The notes under the pieces: model-generated
Told to the model about the DNA's origin: nothing
Databases searched by the model: none
What the model saw: only the letters and a program-made list of their open reading frames with translations
Source: Bacteroidales bacterium
GTDB taxonomy: Bacteria; Bacteroidota; Bacteroidia; Bacteroidales; UBA1715
NCBI GenBank assembly: GCA_017516865.1
Contig: JAFXAU010000030.1
Span: forward strand, 1 to 64,000
Direction: 5' to 3'
DNA: 64,000 nt
Shown here: piece by piece, positions 35,001 to 44,216 of the stretch
Numbering within the stretch: position 1 is the first letter of the stretch
How the letters are laid out: every line of letters starts with the position of its first letter
Program-made: the position numbers and the translations under genes

Positions 35001-38000
35001 GAATAACGCAATTCATACGTGTCGGGGGCGTAATCTTCAGGGTCGATTTGTGTAATTGTCTGACCGTTGAATGTAAATATTGTGCCCGTTAAATTCGAAA
35101 CCGGCACTTTGATTCCTTCATTTTGACAAATGATTTCGTCAATCGTCACCTCAATTTCTGGCGACGGATTGATTTTCAACGTAACTGGTGCGGCAACACC
35201 TTCGCAGCCGTTTGTACCTGTAGTTGTTTGTGTTACTGTCCACGAGTATGAACCTGCCGTGCCCTGAATGCTTGTCGGCGTAAATTCTGCGTCGTTACTG
35301 ATGAGCGTGCCATTTTCGTACCACGAGAATGTTGCGCCTGTTTCGCCACTTACATAGAACGTAGGCACTTCGTCGGTCGCACAAATGGTATTTGTTTCTA
35401 CCGTGACCGTCGGTGCTGGAGTAGGACATTTTATACGATTGACTTGAATTGTTGCACATTCGCTTTCGCAACCGTATGGATCGGTTTGTGTAACGCCGAA
35501 ATCTTCCGAAACTTCGCCTACGAGTCCCGTACTGAACGACGTTCCTTCTTTCAATTTCGTTTTTGTCTCACACGCATCGTACCACGTAACTTTGTTAGCT
35601 CCGTCAGGTGTGGCGGTCAAAACGGTTTCATAGTCGCTTTCAAGCTGAGTTATAGGAGATACGACGGCTAATTTATCTGCATGATGAACGAAGAAATCAG
35701 CTGATGTCGTTGCCTCGCAACGCGTTTCGTTATCGACATAATTTACTGTGACAGAAATTGCCATACCAATTGTTGTCGCATTTGCAGGATAGAAATAATT
35801 ATCTTCTACAAAATCACCACTATACGTAAATGTACCGTTATCGCTGTCAGAAGAAACTTCTATTTGAACTTTGTCATCGTAGTCGCAGAAATGAACATCG
35901 TCGTTGGTAATTGCAATCTGCGGATTCTCGTGAATCTTCACAATGACGCTTGTCGGAATACTTGTACAACCGTTCTCTCCTGTTGTTGTTTGCGACACCG
36001 ACATAGAATATTCGCCCGGTTTACCCTTTAGGGCATTGTTTTGATATGCCTCAGGCGAGTCCGTGGTAATATAACCGCCAGTACTGCCGTCGTACCAATT
36101 GATTGTGGCGCCATCCTCTATGCCAGTTACGTGGAATGTAGGAACTTCGTCGGATTCGCATATTTCGGTGTATAGTACATCTGCCCAGTTGTGGTTTACG
36201 TATGCTCCTGACACGGTAACGTGTGGTGCTTGGGCAGGACACCAGATAACCGAGAACGTCATACACGCAGGTTCACTCGTACACGTTCCGTCGCTTTCGG
36301 TCACGCAATATTCCCATTCGCCCGCATAGCTTGCATCTGAATGCGATATTGACGCACCTGTCGTTTTTGTTCCGTTTTGGTCGGTCCATTCAAATGTGCC
36401 GCCGTTTCCTTGTGCAGTGATTGTCAAATCGGTAGAACCGATGACAACGGTTTTATTGGTAACTGTCGGTTTTTCTATCTTTCTTATTTCTAATGGTTTA
36501 GAGATAGAATTTGAACAATGAGTCGTAGGATCGGTATAAACATATTCCAACGTGTGATTGCCAACCGACAAATTATCAGTGTTAATTGTTGTGGAAACTT
36601 CACCATCGATGGTAAATATTCCATTTGCAGGGCTTAATTGCGGAGTTACGTTGCCAGTGTTGACACACGCAACTGCGTTCATTTCCAATGCCAATACAGG
36701 TAGTTCGTTCACAACAATTGTTTTTTCTACCGTTGTACTACATCCGTCGGATTCAACCGTGTAAGAAACCTTGTGGCTTCCTTTTGTTGTTGGATTGAAA
36801 TCTGTTCCATCGACATACTCGCCTGAGAATGTACCTGTAGTCGGCGTTACGTACTGTAACAAATCGTGTTTTTCACCTCCAACGCATAACGATGGAACGT
36901 CGTTAAACGTAACCGAAGGACGGGCAATGACCTGTATTGTTTTTTGAGCGGAATTTGTACAATTTTTCCCGTCGGTGTAAGTGTACGTTATTGTCGAAGT
37001 AGAGCCAGCCTCTACCGCAGCAGGATTGAACAAGAAGAAACTATTTTGTGTGGTAACGCCCGAACCAGAGAATGTTCCTCCTATTGGTCCCGCATAATAA
37101 CTCAAATCAACAAGATCACTATATTCACATTGGTTTGGAATGTCATTAAACGTGACATCTGGCAATTCGTTTACCTGAATTTCTTTTTGTACGCTGTTTG
37201 TACAACCATGAGCATCGGTATAAGAATATTCAAAATTAAATGTTCCCTTTTTATTAGGATTGAATGAAGTTTCTGGACCTTGATCGCCCCAGAGTGACAT
37301 AACAACCCCATTTGTTTGTGATTTCAACGGTTCAAAGTCAATTTCTTCGCTGTTCAAGCATACCTCGCTAGGCAAGTCGAAACTTACCGTAGGTAATTTA
37401 CGAATAGCATAGATTACGCTTATAAACGGACTTTCACACTGTTGATCTTCATCGTATGCAGTCACAAAGAACACATTTGATCCAACTTCCGACAATTCAG
37501 GGTCGAATGTCCATACGACCGAGGACTCTTGTTTTAGTTCTCTGGCAGTATTATACCAGCGTACCACCATTCCATACGCATCGGTAACGACGTTAATAAT
37601 ACGTTTGTCAGGGTCGGTTTCTCCTTCACAAACAGATACTGAAGCAGAATTAATTTTTGGAGTTTGCACCATACAACTCAATATCTCGAGATGTACCGCA
37701 GTCGCTTCCGATGTACAACCTTCTTCGGTACTTACTACATAATATGTATAGGTACCGATTCTTCCATGGCCTTCATCAAGCACAACAGTTTCGCTTGGTG
37801 TATATGAATCCCCCGTTTGAACTTGGGTTGTCAACGCTTCGTCGCTATACCAAATCATATTAACACCAGTCGCACTCAACTCAGGGACTGTACCTGAAGA
37901 AACTTTAGTATATACTTCAGCAGCATCGACACCCACAGGTTTTTGTGGGTCGTAAACGGTAATTTTGTTCGATGTGGAATTTGAACAAACACCGTCGGAA

Positions 38001-41000
38001 TATTCATACGTAATTGCGTATTCTTGTCCTACAGTAGCATTTGCAGGATTAAATCCCGATGTGAGGTCAAGACTTGGCGTAGCGGTGAAAGTTCCACCCG
38101 TCTGATTGCCTGTCAATGCAATTATATCGCCCGAAGCACAAGCCGTTGTTGGTAAATTGAAAGAAACTGTTGGCTTGTCTTGAACGGTAATGTTAATTGA
38201 TTCTGTTTTTGAGCAACCATTTACCTCGTAAGTATAAGAAACTGTGTGCGTTCCCGCTCCCGCCGTGGCAGGTGAGAACGTCGAACCTGAAACGCCCGTG
38301 CCGCTGAATGAACCTGTTCCACCCGCTGGAGTGGCAGTAACGGTCAGTGTTACGTCATTGCCGTCAACACATTGGTTGGCAACTGCATCGATGTTAACGG
38401 AAGGAATAGCATTTACCACGACAGTGGCTGTTCCTGCCTCGCTCGTACAATTACCGACTTTCACCACCAATGAATATTCTCCTGCTGCGTCAGCCGTAGC
38501 ACTTGCAATTTCAGGATTTTTATCCGTCGAGGTAAAGTTGTTTGGTCCTGACCACGCATACGTTCCTTCCGATTCTGTTCCCAATGTAAGTGCTTCGCCT
38601 ACACAAATAGGTGAATTTGAAGTAATTACAGGTTTTGTAGGTGGTTCAAGAGTCTTTACTTCCAAATCGGCACGCGGACTTTCACAACCATTAACCGTTT
38701 GCGATACATAATAATGTACGCTTCCTACAGTTGCTGTTGTCGGTACCAACGACGAGTATTTCACGTTTCCGTCAGCGGTAGTGTACCAAGAGAGAGATTC
38801 TCCTTCGGCAGAAACTTCGGCAGAAACTGCTTCGTTCTGACAATATTGGATTGGTGTTGTCACCATTGGAGCGTCTGGAATTGCATTCACTACGACGGTT
38901 GTCGTTCCTGCCTCGCTCGTACAGCCGGCAACGGTAACTGTCACGCTATATTCTCCCGCAACAGTTATTGTCGGATTTTGGTCTGTTTTTGAATAGTTGT
39001 CAGGTCCAGTCCAAGAATAAGTTGCATTTGCAACAGCCGATACCGACAATGTTATATCTTCTCCGGCACATTTTGGTCCGTTATTCGATGGAGAAGGAGT
39101 TGCAGGAATTTCGTTAACCACAACCGTTGCCGTTCCTGCTTCGCTCGTACAGTTGCCAACTTTCACAACCAACGTGTATTCGCCTGCCGCAGCTGTTGTC
39201 GCACTTGCTATTTCAGGATTCTGGTCGGTCGAAGTGAAGTTGTTCGGTCCTGTCCACATGTATGTTCCGTCAGCGTCGGTTGACAGTTCAATCTTGCTAT
39301 CTACACAAACAGGAGAATTTGTTGTTATTGTAGGTTTGGCAGGCGGTTCGAGTGTCTGCACTTCCAAATCGGCACGTTCGCTTTCGCACCCGTCAACCGA
39401 TTGTGATACATAATAATGTACGCTTCCGACAGTCGAGGTTGACGGAACTAACGAAGAGAACTCTGTCGTTCCCGTTGCCGAAGTGTACCATTTCAAGGAT
39501 GTTCCTGTTGCGGTAACTTCGTCGGACACAGTTTCTCCTTTACAATATTGTATTGGAGAGGTAACCGTCGGAGCATCGGGAACTGCATTTACGGCAATCG
39601 TAGCCGTTCCCGCATCACTTTCACAACTATATTGACTTGTAACTACAACGCTATATTCGCCTGCGTGGGAAGTCGTTGCCGACGAAGTTACCGTAACTTC
39701 TCTGTCGGTTGAAGTGAAACTGTTCGGTCCTGTCCATTTGTATGTTGCATTTTGCATCAACGGAGCCGAAATCGTTATTTCTTCGCCTTCGCACACAGCT
39801 GTCGGTGCCGTTACCGTCGGAGTAGAAGGTTTAGGATTTACAACCACGTTGATTGCCGCACGTGGACTTTCGCAGTCGTTTTCTGTCTGCGAAACGTAAT
39901 AGGTAGTTGTACCAGCGGCACTTGTTGATGGCGTAATTGAATTTTGAGCCGCTCCGCCAGTTTCCGATGTGTACCATTTCAGAGCCGTACCTGTTGCGGT
40001 AAGTGCCGTTGCGGTTGCTCCCTGGCAATACGTTACAGGACTTGAAACCGTTGGTTTAGGCGGACAACCGGCACCACATTCCACAGTAGCTTGTGCACGG
40101 ATTTCGTTTTCGTCGTGACCGAGAAGGTTAACGTGAGCCGTGTTTATAATCTTTTGGTTGCAAGTGTTAACTGTTGCCTTTACGGTTACTGTGTATTTTT
40201 TTCCGAATGGAATAGGATTATTTATTCCTTGCTCGAATGTCCACGTAACTTTGTCGCCCGATTTCACACCACTATTTGAACTTGAGACATATGTCAAATC
40301 ACTTGGTAATTCATCTACAATAGACAAGTTGTAGGCATTATCGGTGTGAACATGAATCTTTGAATATTTATGATTTCCGTGTGCATTGTTGATGAAACCA
40401 AAGTAGCCAGCCGTTGTAGATACATTTTCTGCCGTAAATGCAGCATTTTCTGATGTATCGACTGATGTTGCACCAACCCACATACGCAAGATATCGTCTT
40501 GAACCTGAACCGCCACGTGGAGGTCCCCCGATGAAGCAACCAAATCGGCTGCTTTTATTCTTGTGTTACCGTTGTAGCATTCAACTTTCAGAACGCCATA
40601 GTCAACTTTCAGATATAGTCTTACGTTATCGCGGAAATACCAATACGTTTCAGCATATTGTGCAAATTGACAATCTGCCTCGACGAAAATATTCTTTGAA
40701 TAAGAATAGTTATATTTCACATTACTGTTGGAATTGGCATTTACCGAAACCGTTCCATTGCTGACACTACCACCAGAAACAGTCCAATCGCTTGCATTTT
40801 GCCCCGCATTGTCGGTTACGAAGCCGTGAGTTTGTTCATATTCCAACGTGTAGGTTATTTCATCGCCAACCGAAACAATGTCAACACTTGGCGTTTTAGT
40901 CAACGTAGTAGGTTCTATTGGTTCTGGAACCTTTGCACACGTAACCGTAACGGAAGCTGTATCACCCACAGGCGAGTTCATATCGGCATAAATCCAAGCC

Positions 41001-44000
41001 ACGTTGTCGATGACCTCGTCGCTTGTCTCGCACGAGCGTCCCGACGGGAAATTTGCAAGAGCCGTGTATTTGATTGTTCCCTTTTGTTTGATTTGCATTG
41101 TCGGAATTCGCCAAATGATGATGTCACGACCATCGGAAGTCTTTGCCGTCGTCATTGTTGCATTGAAGTTTGCCAGTGGACATGAGCTCTTGAATTCCAC
41201 GAATGTCAGACCTTTCGGCAACGTATCGCGAACCACCACGTTATACATATCGCGGCCTGCCATAGGTCCCGTACCCAAAATACGACGCCATACATAACCG
41301 TCATATTCTTCTACAAGAATGTTCGACACGGTATGCGTAGGCACATCGCAAACGGATGGAATATATTCATTTACAGGAGTTTCTATTGATTGACCTGTTG
41401 TTTGGTCGATTCGCTGCCAACTTGGCGTCACTGGATAATAAGCCCCGTCTTCTGCTCCTTCTGCCGCAGCGTCCCAAGACCAGTCGTCGGAGAAATCGGT
41501 ATTAACCCACGGATTCGGATGAATGTATCCCGCAACACGTAGTGGTTCCGTTCCACCTCGGTGAATACGAGAGCCCATTCCGTAATAGTTGCTCAAATGT
41601 CCCGTTGTTGTAACCAACAATGGTGCAAATTGAAGAATCATTCTCTGATTCCATTTCCCGTATGCGTCTTCTCCTTCCACAACTGTTTCGTGAGAAACCG
41701 ATATTGCATCGGCAGACGAGCGTTTCCCTTCGTAAATTGCCGTGTACCAGCCCCATCCCGGATCTCCTAAACTTTTGCGTGCCGCATCGTACATATAGTA
41801 CGAAACTCGGTAATTTCCATAATTGATATATGGTTCAATTGCATCGTTGTACAAGCGGAAACGCAACCATTCTTGCTGCGTTGCCAAACCGCCGTTTGAA
41901 AAAGCTATGTTTACACGAGGACGACCACCATCAAGCCAACCGGCCTCCGAAGAGTTCTCGAAATTTATAGTGTATGTCACAAGCTGATTTGGATTGGTTT
42001 CTTCCAAATTCGCTTCTTTGTCAATAATCAACGAACGTTTTATGACATCTACACAGTTTCGTTGCATTGTTGCCGTAACATAATTCGGATATTCGTTGCT
42101 TGTCCAGCCCAAACCGTTGGAGCAAGAGATTTCTGCCGTGGTACAATATCTACCGAATGCATTCGGACCAACTTTCGCTACGTACGAAACCTGACCTTTG
42201 GTCACATCAAGCGAACCAGTCTTGAATCCCGGAACAGTTCCAATGTTCCAGGTAACAGTGTGTGTAGCAGCATCGTAAACACCACCACGTTCGGCACTTA
42301 CAAAGATAAAATCGTCAGGAACGTGTTCTACAATTGTTACATTTTGTGCATCAACAGAGCCATAATTTCGGTAATCCAACAAATATGTGAATGTATCGCC
42401 AGTATATGCAAACGACAAACTATCTTTTAATGCCCGATAAATCTTCATATTAGGTTGGGCAATCATTTTTGCCGGAGCAATGTGGTTACCTGTTGCCGTC
42501 AACATACCGAGCAAACGGAACCATCCGTGGAAATAATGAGGAACAGACGATAAGTAACCGTCGCCTCCTGTTGTAATATCCCATTCAATGTTACACGTTC
42601 TGTACAAAACCCCCAATAATTCCAAATCTTCTGCCGAAATAGCCGACATTGTTCCACAGCCGGCAATCCAGTTGAAGATAAATTCACTTGAAGGGAAGCT
42701 GCCGTCGGGTTCAATATCCCAGTGCAATGTAGCGGGACCTTTGTATGTAACTTTCGGACCGCCACCGAACTTCGTACAGTTTGCGTGGTCCCAACCTTGC
42801 GGGTCATTCATAAAATTCGAATAGCGCACTGCACCGTCGTGTTCGTATGTGTTGCTTGTCTCCGAAACCGTATGGGTTGAAGGATTCCACGTATATGTAG
42901 GGTTTCCGTGCCAGACATAGTTCAACGCCGTACGCCAAACCGAACGGAAACGACCACCTTGGTTTCCTGCGTGCATCGTAACGCTTGTTCCGTTGACCGT
43001 GGCTTCCTCACCGACGAAGATATTTTTTGCATTTTGCGAAATCCAATTGCCCACCATCCAGTCGCACGAAGCGGCACAACGTTTGAACTGATTTTTCTCG
43101 AATTCCGAAACATCGCTTGGATTTTCTTTCTCCAACAATTCATAAAATTCGTGGAAATATGCCGGTGCAAGGTAATCGGTATGCACATTGCAAGGACCTG
43201 CAAATTCAGGTCTCATACTCACACCATCAACAGTGATAGGATTCTGCGAAACATAATTTGTCGCTTCCGCCCACGTGTTACCGTTCTTCAAATATCCGTC
43301 CAAGCCGATTTCACCCGACAAATATCGACGAGGTTCGCCATCGTCTGGAAAACGTGTCTGCAAGTGAATGAAACCTTTCAGCACGTCCATCAATTCTTTT
43401 TTATATGAAATTGGATTTCCACGAGCATCGTTTATTCCCATATAGTCGCCCCATTGCATCCAAGCGACGTACAACGCCAAAGCTATATCAACGTCACCGT
43501 CGGTTGCGGCATCTTGGTTATCCTTTATTGAATAATCGCCATAGGCATAGTTTGGCTGAAACATTGCACCATCAATATAACGATATTGTTTTACGCGAGA
43601 TTTGTCGTGAACGCACATCCACAAACCGTCAAAAGACGTTTTGTCTCCCATAATTGCCGCAGCCAAAAGCGAATATCCGTCACCTTCACGACAATCGTAC
43701 GGACAGCCCAAGTTACCACGGATATATTTCACGCCATTCAGCTGGTCGCCCGTGTAAGTCCATTCGTTGGCAAAAATCTGATATGCGTCGCGAATATCCT
43801 GTTCCATTTCTGCATGGACAACACCTTCAGGGTTTTTTGTTCCAAGATTTTCCAAATGGTGAGATGTTCCATATTCATACGCAAGAAATTGAGGGAACGG
43901 AAATCTTGGATTTCCAGAATTGATATGTACAGTTACCTCGTTCTGTGCACAGACATTCCCAATAAAAGATAAGAATATCAGTATAAATGATACGTAGTTA

Positions 44001-44038
44001 CGAAAATTGCCCATAGTTTTAAAATTTCTCTCGTCCAT
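32075..44038 (-). CDS. 3987-residue T9SS-exported protein with N-terminal GH8 glycosidase domain
   Basis: The signal peptide (NYVSFILIFLSFIGNVCAQ) can follow either ATG at 44038 or 44014. Residues about 35-530 are a glycoside hydrolase family 8 domain: REGDGYSLLAAAIMGDK carries the general acid Glu, FDGLW follows, and ATDGDVDIALALYVAWMQWG carries the second acidic residue. GH8 enzymes cleave beta-1,4 links in cellulose, xylan or chitosan. DUF11-like repeats follow (near residues 535, 950 and 1045), with a lectin-like jelly-roll insert at about 1075-1240. From about 1320 to 3850 there is a long array of Cys-rich Ig-like domains (YYVSQ..NGCES). The end (3880-3987) is a T9SS type B sorting domain (FPTAFAPMSPSGD, then IYDQWNNLVYYSEG, ending VTLIR). 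It is probably a cell-surface or released polysaccharide-degrading adhesin. Confidence 0.88.
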   Translation of the reverse strand: MDERNFKTMGNFRNYVSFILIFLSFIGNVCAQNEVTVHINSGNPRFPFPQFLAYEYGTSHHLENLGTKNPEGVVHAEMEQDIRDAYQIFANEWTYTGDQLNGVKYIRGNLGCPYDCREGDGYSLLAAAIMGDKTSFDGLWMCVHDKSRVKQYRYIDGAMFQPNYAYGDYSIKDNQDAATDGDVDIALALYVAWMQWGDYMGINDARGNPISYKKELMDVLKGFIHLQTRFPDDGEPRRYLSGEIGLDGYLKNGNTWAEATNYVSQNPITVDGVSMRPEFAGPCNVHTDYLAPAYFHEFYELLEKENPSDVSEFEKNQFKRCAASCDWMVGNWISQNAKNIFVGEEATVNGTSVTMHAGNQGGRFRSVWRTALNYVWHGNPTYTWNPSTHTVSETSNTYEHDGAVRYSNFMNDPQGWDHANCTKFGGGPKVTYKGPATLHWDIEPDGSFPSSEFIFNWIAGCGTMSAISAEDLELLGVLYRTCNIEWDITTGGDGYLSSVPHYFHGWFRLLGMLTATGNHIAPAKMIAQPNMKIYRALKDSLSFAYTGDTFTYLLDYRNYGSVDAQNVTIVEHVPDDFIFVSAERGGVYDAATHTVTWNIGTVPGFKTGSLDVTKGQVSYVAKVGPNAFGRYCTTAEISCSNGLGWTSNEYPNYVTATMQRNCVDVIKRSLIIDKEANLEETNPNQLVTYTINFENSSEAGWLDGGRPRVNIAFSNGGLATQQEWLRFRLYNDAIEPYINYGNYRVSYYMYDAARKSLGDPGWGWYTAIYEGKRSSADAISVSHETVVEGEDAYGKWNQRMILQFAPLLVTTTGHLSNYYGMGSRIHRGGTEPLRVAGYIHPNPWVNTDFSDDWSWDAAAEGAEDGAYYPVTPSWQRIDQTTGQSIETPVNEYIPSVCDVPTHTVSNILVEEYDGYVWRRILGTGPMAGRDMYNVVVRDTLPKGLTFVEFKSSCPLANFNATMTTAKTSDGRDIIIWRIPTMQIKQKGTIKYTALANFPSGRSCETSDEVIDNVAWIYADMNSPVGDTASVTVTCAKVPEPIEPTTLTKTPSVDIVSVGDEITYTLEYEQTHGFVTDNAGQNASDWTVSGGSVSNGTVSVNANSNSNVKYNYSYSKNIFVEADCQFAQYAETYWYFRDNVRLYLKVDYGVLKVECYNGNTRIKAADLVASSGDLHVAVQVQDDILRMWVGATSVDTSENAAFTAENVSTTAGYFGFINNAHGNHKYSKIHVHTDNAYNLSIVDELPSDLTYVSSSNSGVKSGDKVTWTFEQGINNPIPFGKKYTVTVKATVNTCNQKIINTAHVNLLGHDENEIRAQATVECGAGCPPKPTVSSPVTYCQGATATALTATGTALKWYTSETGGAAQNSITPSTSAAGTTTYYVSQTENDCESPRAAINVVVNPKPSTPTVTAPTAVCEGEEITISAPLMQNATYKWTGPNSFTSTDREVTVTSSATTSHAGEYSVVVTSQYSCESDAGTATIAVNAVPDAPTVTSPIQYCKGETVSDEVTATGTSLKWYTSATGTTEFSSLVPSTSTVGSVHYYVSQSVDGCESERADLEVQTLEPPAKPTITTNSPVCVDSKIELSTDADGTYMWTGPNNFTSTDQNPEIASATTAAAGEYTLVVKVGNCTSEAGTATVVVNEIPATPSPSNNGPKCAGEDITLSVSAVANATYSWTGPDNYSKTDQNPTITVAGEYSVTVTVAGCTSEAGTTTVVVNAIPDAPMVTTPIQYCQNEAVSAEVSAEGESLSWYTTADGNVKYSSLVPTTATVGSVHYYVSQTVNGCESPRADLEVKTLEPPTKPVITSNSPICVGEALTLGTESEGTYAWSGPNNFTSTDKNPEIASATADAAGEYSLVVKVGNCTSEAGTATVVVNAIPSVNIDAVANQCVDGNDVTLTVTATPAGGTGSFSGTGVSGSTFSPATAGAGTHTVSYTYEVNGCSKTESINITVQDKPTVSFNLPTTACASGDIIALTGNQTGGTFTATPSLDLTSGFNPANATVGQEYAITYEYSDGVCSNSTSNKITVYDPQKPVGVDAAEVYTKVSSGTVPELSATGVNMIWYSDEALTTQVQTGDSYTPSETVVLDEGHGRIGTYTYYVVSTEEGCTSEATAVHLEILSCMVQTPKINSASVSVCEGETDPDKRIINVVTDAYGMVVRWYNTARELKQESSVVWTFDPELSEVGSNVFFVTAYDEDQQCESPFISVIYAIRKLPTVSFDLPSEVCLNSEEIDFEPLKSQTNGVVMSLWGDQGPETSFNPNKKGTFNFEYSYTDAHGCTNSVQKEIQVNELPDVTFNDIPNQCEYSDLVDLSYYAGPIGGTFSGSGVTTQNSFFLFNPAAVEAGSTSTITYTYTDGKNCTNSAQKTIQVIARPSVTFNDVPSLCVGGEKHDLLQYVTPTTGTFSGEYVDGTDFNPTTKGSHKVSYTVESDGCSTTVEKTIVVNELPVLALEMNAVACVNTGNVTPQLSPANGIFTIDGEVSTTINTDNLSVGNHTLEYVYTDPTTHCSNSISKPLEIRKIEKPTVTNKTVVIGSTDLTITAQGNGGTFEWTDQNGTKTTGASISHSDASYAGEWEYCVTESDGTCTSEPACMTFSVIWCPAQAPHVTVSGAYVNHNWADVLYTEICESDEVPTFHVTGIEDGATINWYDGSTGGYITTDSPEAYQNNALKGKPGEYSMSVSQTTTGENGCTSIPTSVIVKIHENPQIAITNDDVHFCDYDDKVQIEVSSDSDNGTFTYSGDFVEDNYFYPANATTIGMAISVTVNYVDNETRCEATTSADFFVHHADKLAVVSPITQLESDYETVLTATPDGANKVTWYDACETKTKLKEGTSFSTGLVGEVSEDFGVTQTDPYGCESECATIQVNRIKCPTPAPTVTVETNTICATDEVPTFYVSGETGATFSWYENGTLISNDAEFTPTSIQGTAGSYSWTVTQTTTGTNGCEGVAAPVTLKINPSPEIEVTIDEIICQNEGIKVPVSNLTGTIFTFNGQTITQIDPEDYAPDTYELRYSYNDPQTGCRAVDAASGCFEEDCMKKDIEIRNIPMVKVKNITKLITADEFKVQIESGNGGAYTWIDEHNSLIGIGASIDHQYAKEVGSWTYCVTETDGECTSDPACLTFSIINCPVPSPQVVKDVVVGCTNEDVPEMEVVQGEYDIRWYKQDDLSTIVSTNAKYAPNDITAVGDYTYYVTQFDGECEGVPSAVTLQMKTSSQPKITGNMAICENENMQLTSDVETYWYSDEQMTTADEISKTHTVSYPNAGSYSLYVVHKTEYCSSNPFAVLVQVNAIPEAPVITTENVCKGEDIVFTAEGTDIQWYKNSIAIGELGDLTYTETGSMPGNVVVSATQTILGCTSEKREATAIVYAIPTKPTPLNATICEYDAMTELEVITHGDADATWYSDETLSNVVATGTSYKPRDKVSQSFYVTQTLNGCEGEPTVVTLKVVEKPLPVSFKQVNDIEVCEGNTTVIVAESGNTVYWYESKDDNPVFMGRYFTVPTTAVGDYTYYAKQSDKSGCESDWSEKRVKIVGGPEEAVLEQQDTVCEYEKGGTLIVSRKSENEHVSWVAPNGATLGIGDTLHIADTLFKKAGVYMIKARTTVSTCSFDTRKEINVPYVVHPKPVDPTLLKDAFCYDGQPVTLETAASEPKWFNANGEMIGAYSPQLSTMYSDAGDYAIRMSQTINGCSSDTVLLPFLISAIPVPQIIGKDQICAGETETYVVTKSDVDNSAIWSVTGNRAIYEISNYSTGFVRSIDWTEEGLDTISVYESNKYGCIGVTVYPVEVVNKPDVQFTAETLGQEGVVTFTNLSEPQILNSKGVEKEYHVDYYWDFGRNTDTAIVLNNFKTFDETYRYGDYAAELTAENEFGCKNSVVEAFFVDVEHGLYFPTAFAPMSPSGDIRVFRPKGFNCTTFKIWIYDQWNNLVYYSEGVNGKGSPNAEWDGKVNGKLMQSGTYRYKVEVTFEDHEEDNFKVTQSVKPIWGNVTLIR

Positions 44039-44091
44039 AAGACTACATTAATTTGAAAAAAGTTACAAATTGCCTTTTTACAAAAGTGGTT

Positions 44092-44099
44092 CAAAAGTA
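44092..44099 (-). promoter_or_regulatory. -7 promoter element of the GH8 giant gene
   Basis: TACTTTTG read leftwards, about 54 bases ahead of the ATG at 44038. It forms a divergent pair with the deacetylase promoter. Confidence 0.45.
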
Positions 44100-44192
44100 T
44101 GAAAATTATTTTTAACATGGTCGATAATTGTTGTTAATATTTGACCAGACGAAAAAAAAATCTCCATGTTAATTTGTAAGAAAATTGTTTTG

Positions 44193-44200
44193 TACATTTG
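44193..44200 (+). promoter_or_regulatory. -7 promoter element of the polysaccharide deacetylase operon
   Basis: TACATTTG, 16 bases ahead of the ATG at 44217. A TTG lies 16 bases upstream, shorter than the usual spacing. Confidence 0.45.
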
Positions 44201-44216
44201 AATCAAAATTTTGACA

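Noticed and set aside
42908..43408. 166-codon plus-strand ORF inside the GH8 coding region
   Set aside because: It lies antisense to the catalytic domain, has no recognisable motif and no promoter.
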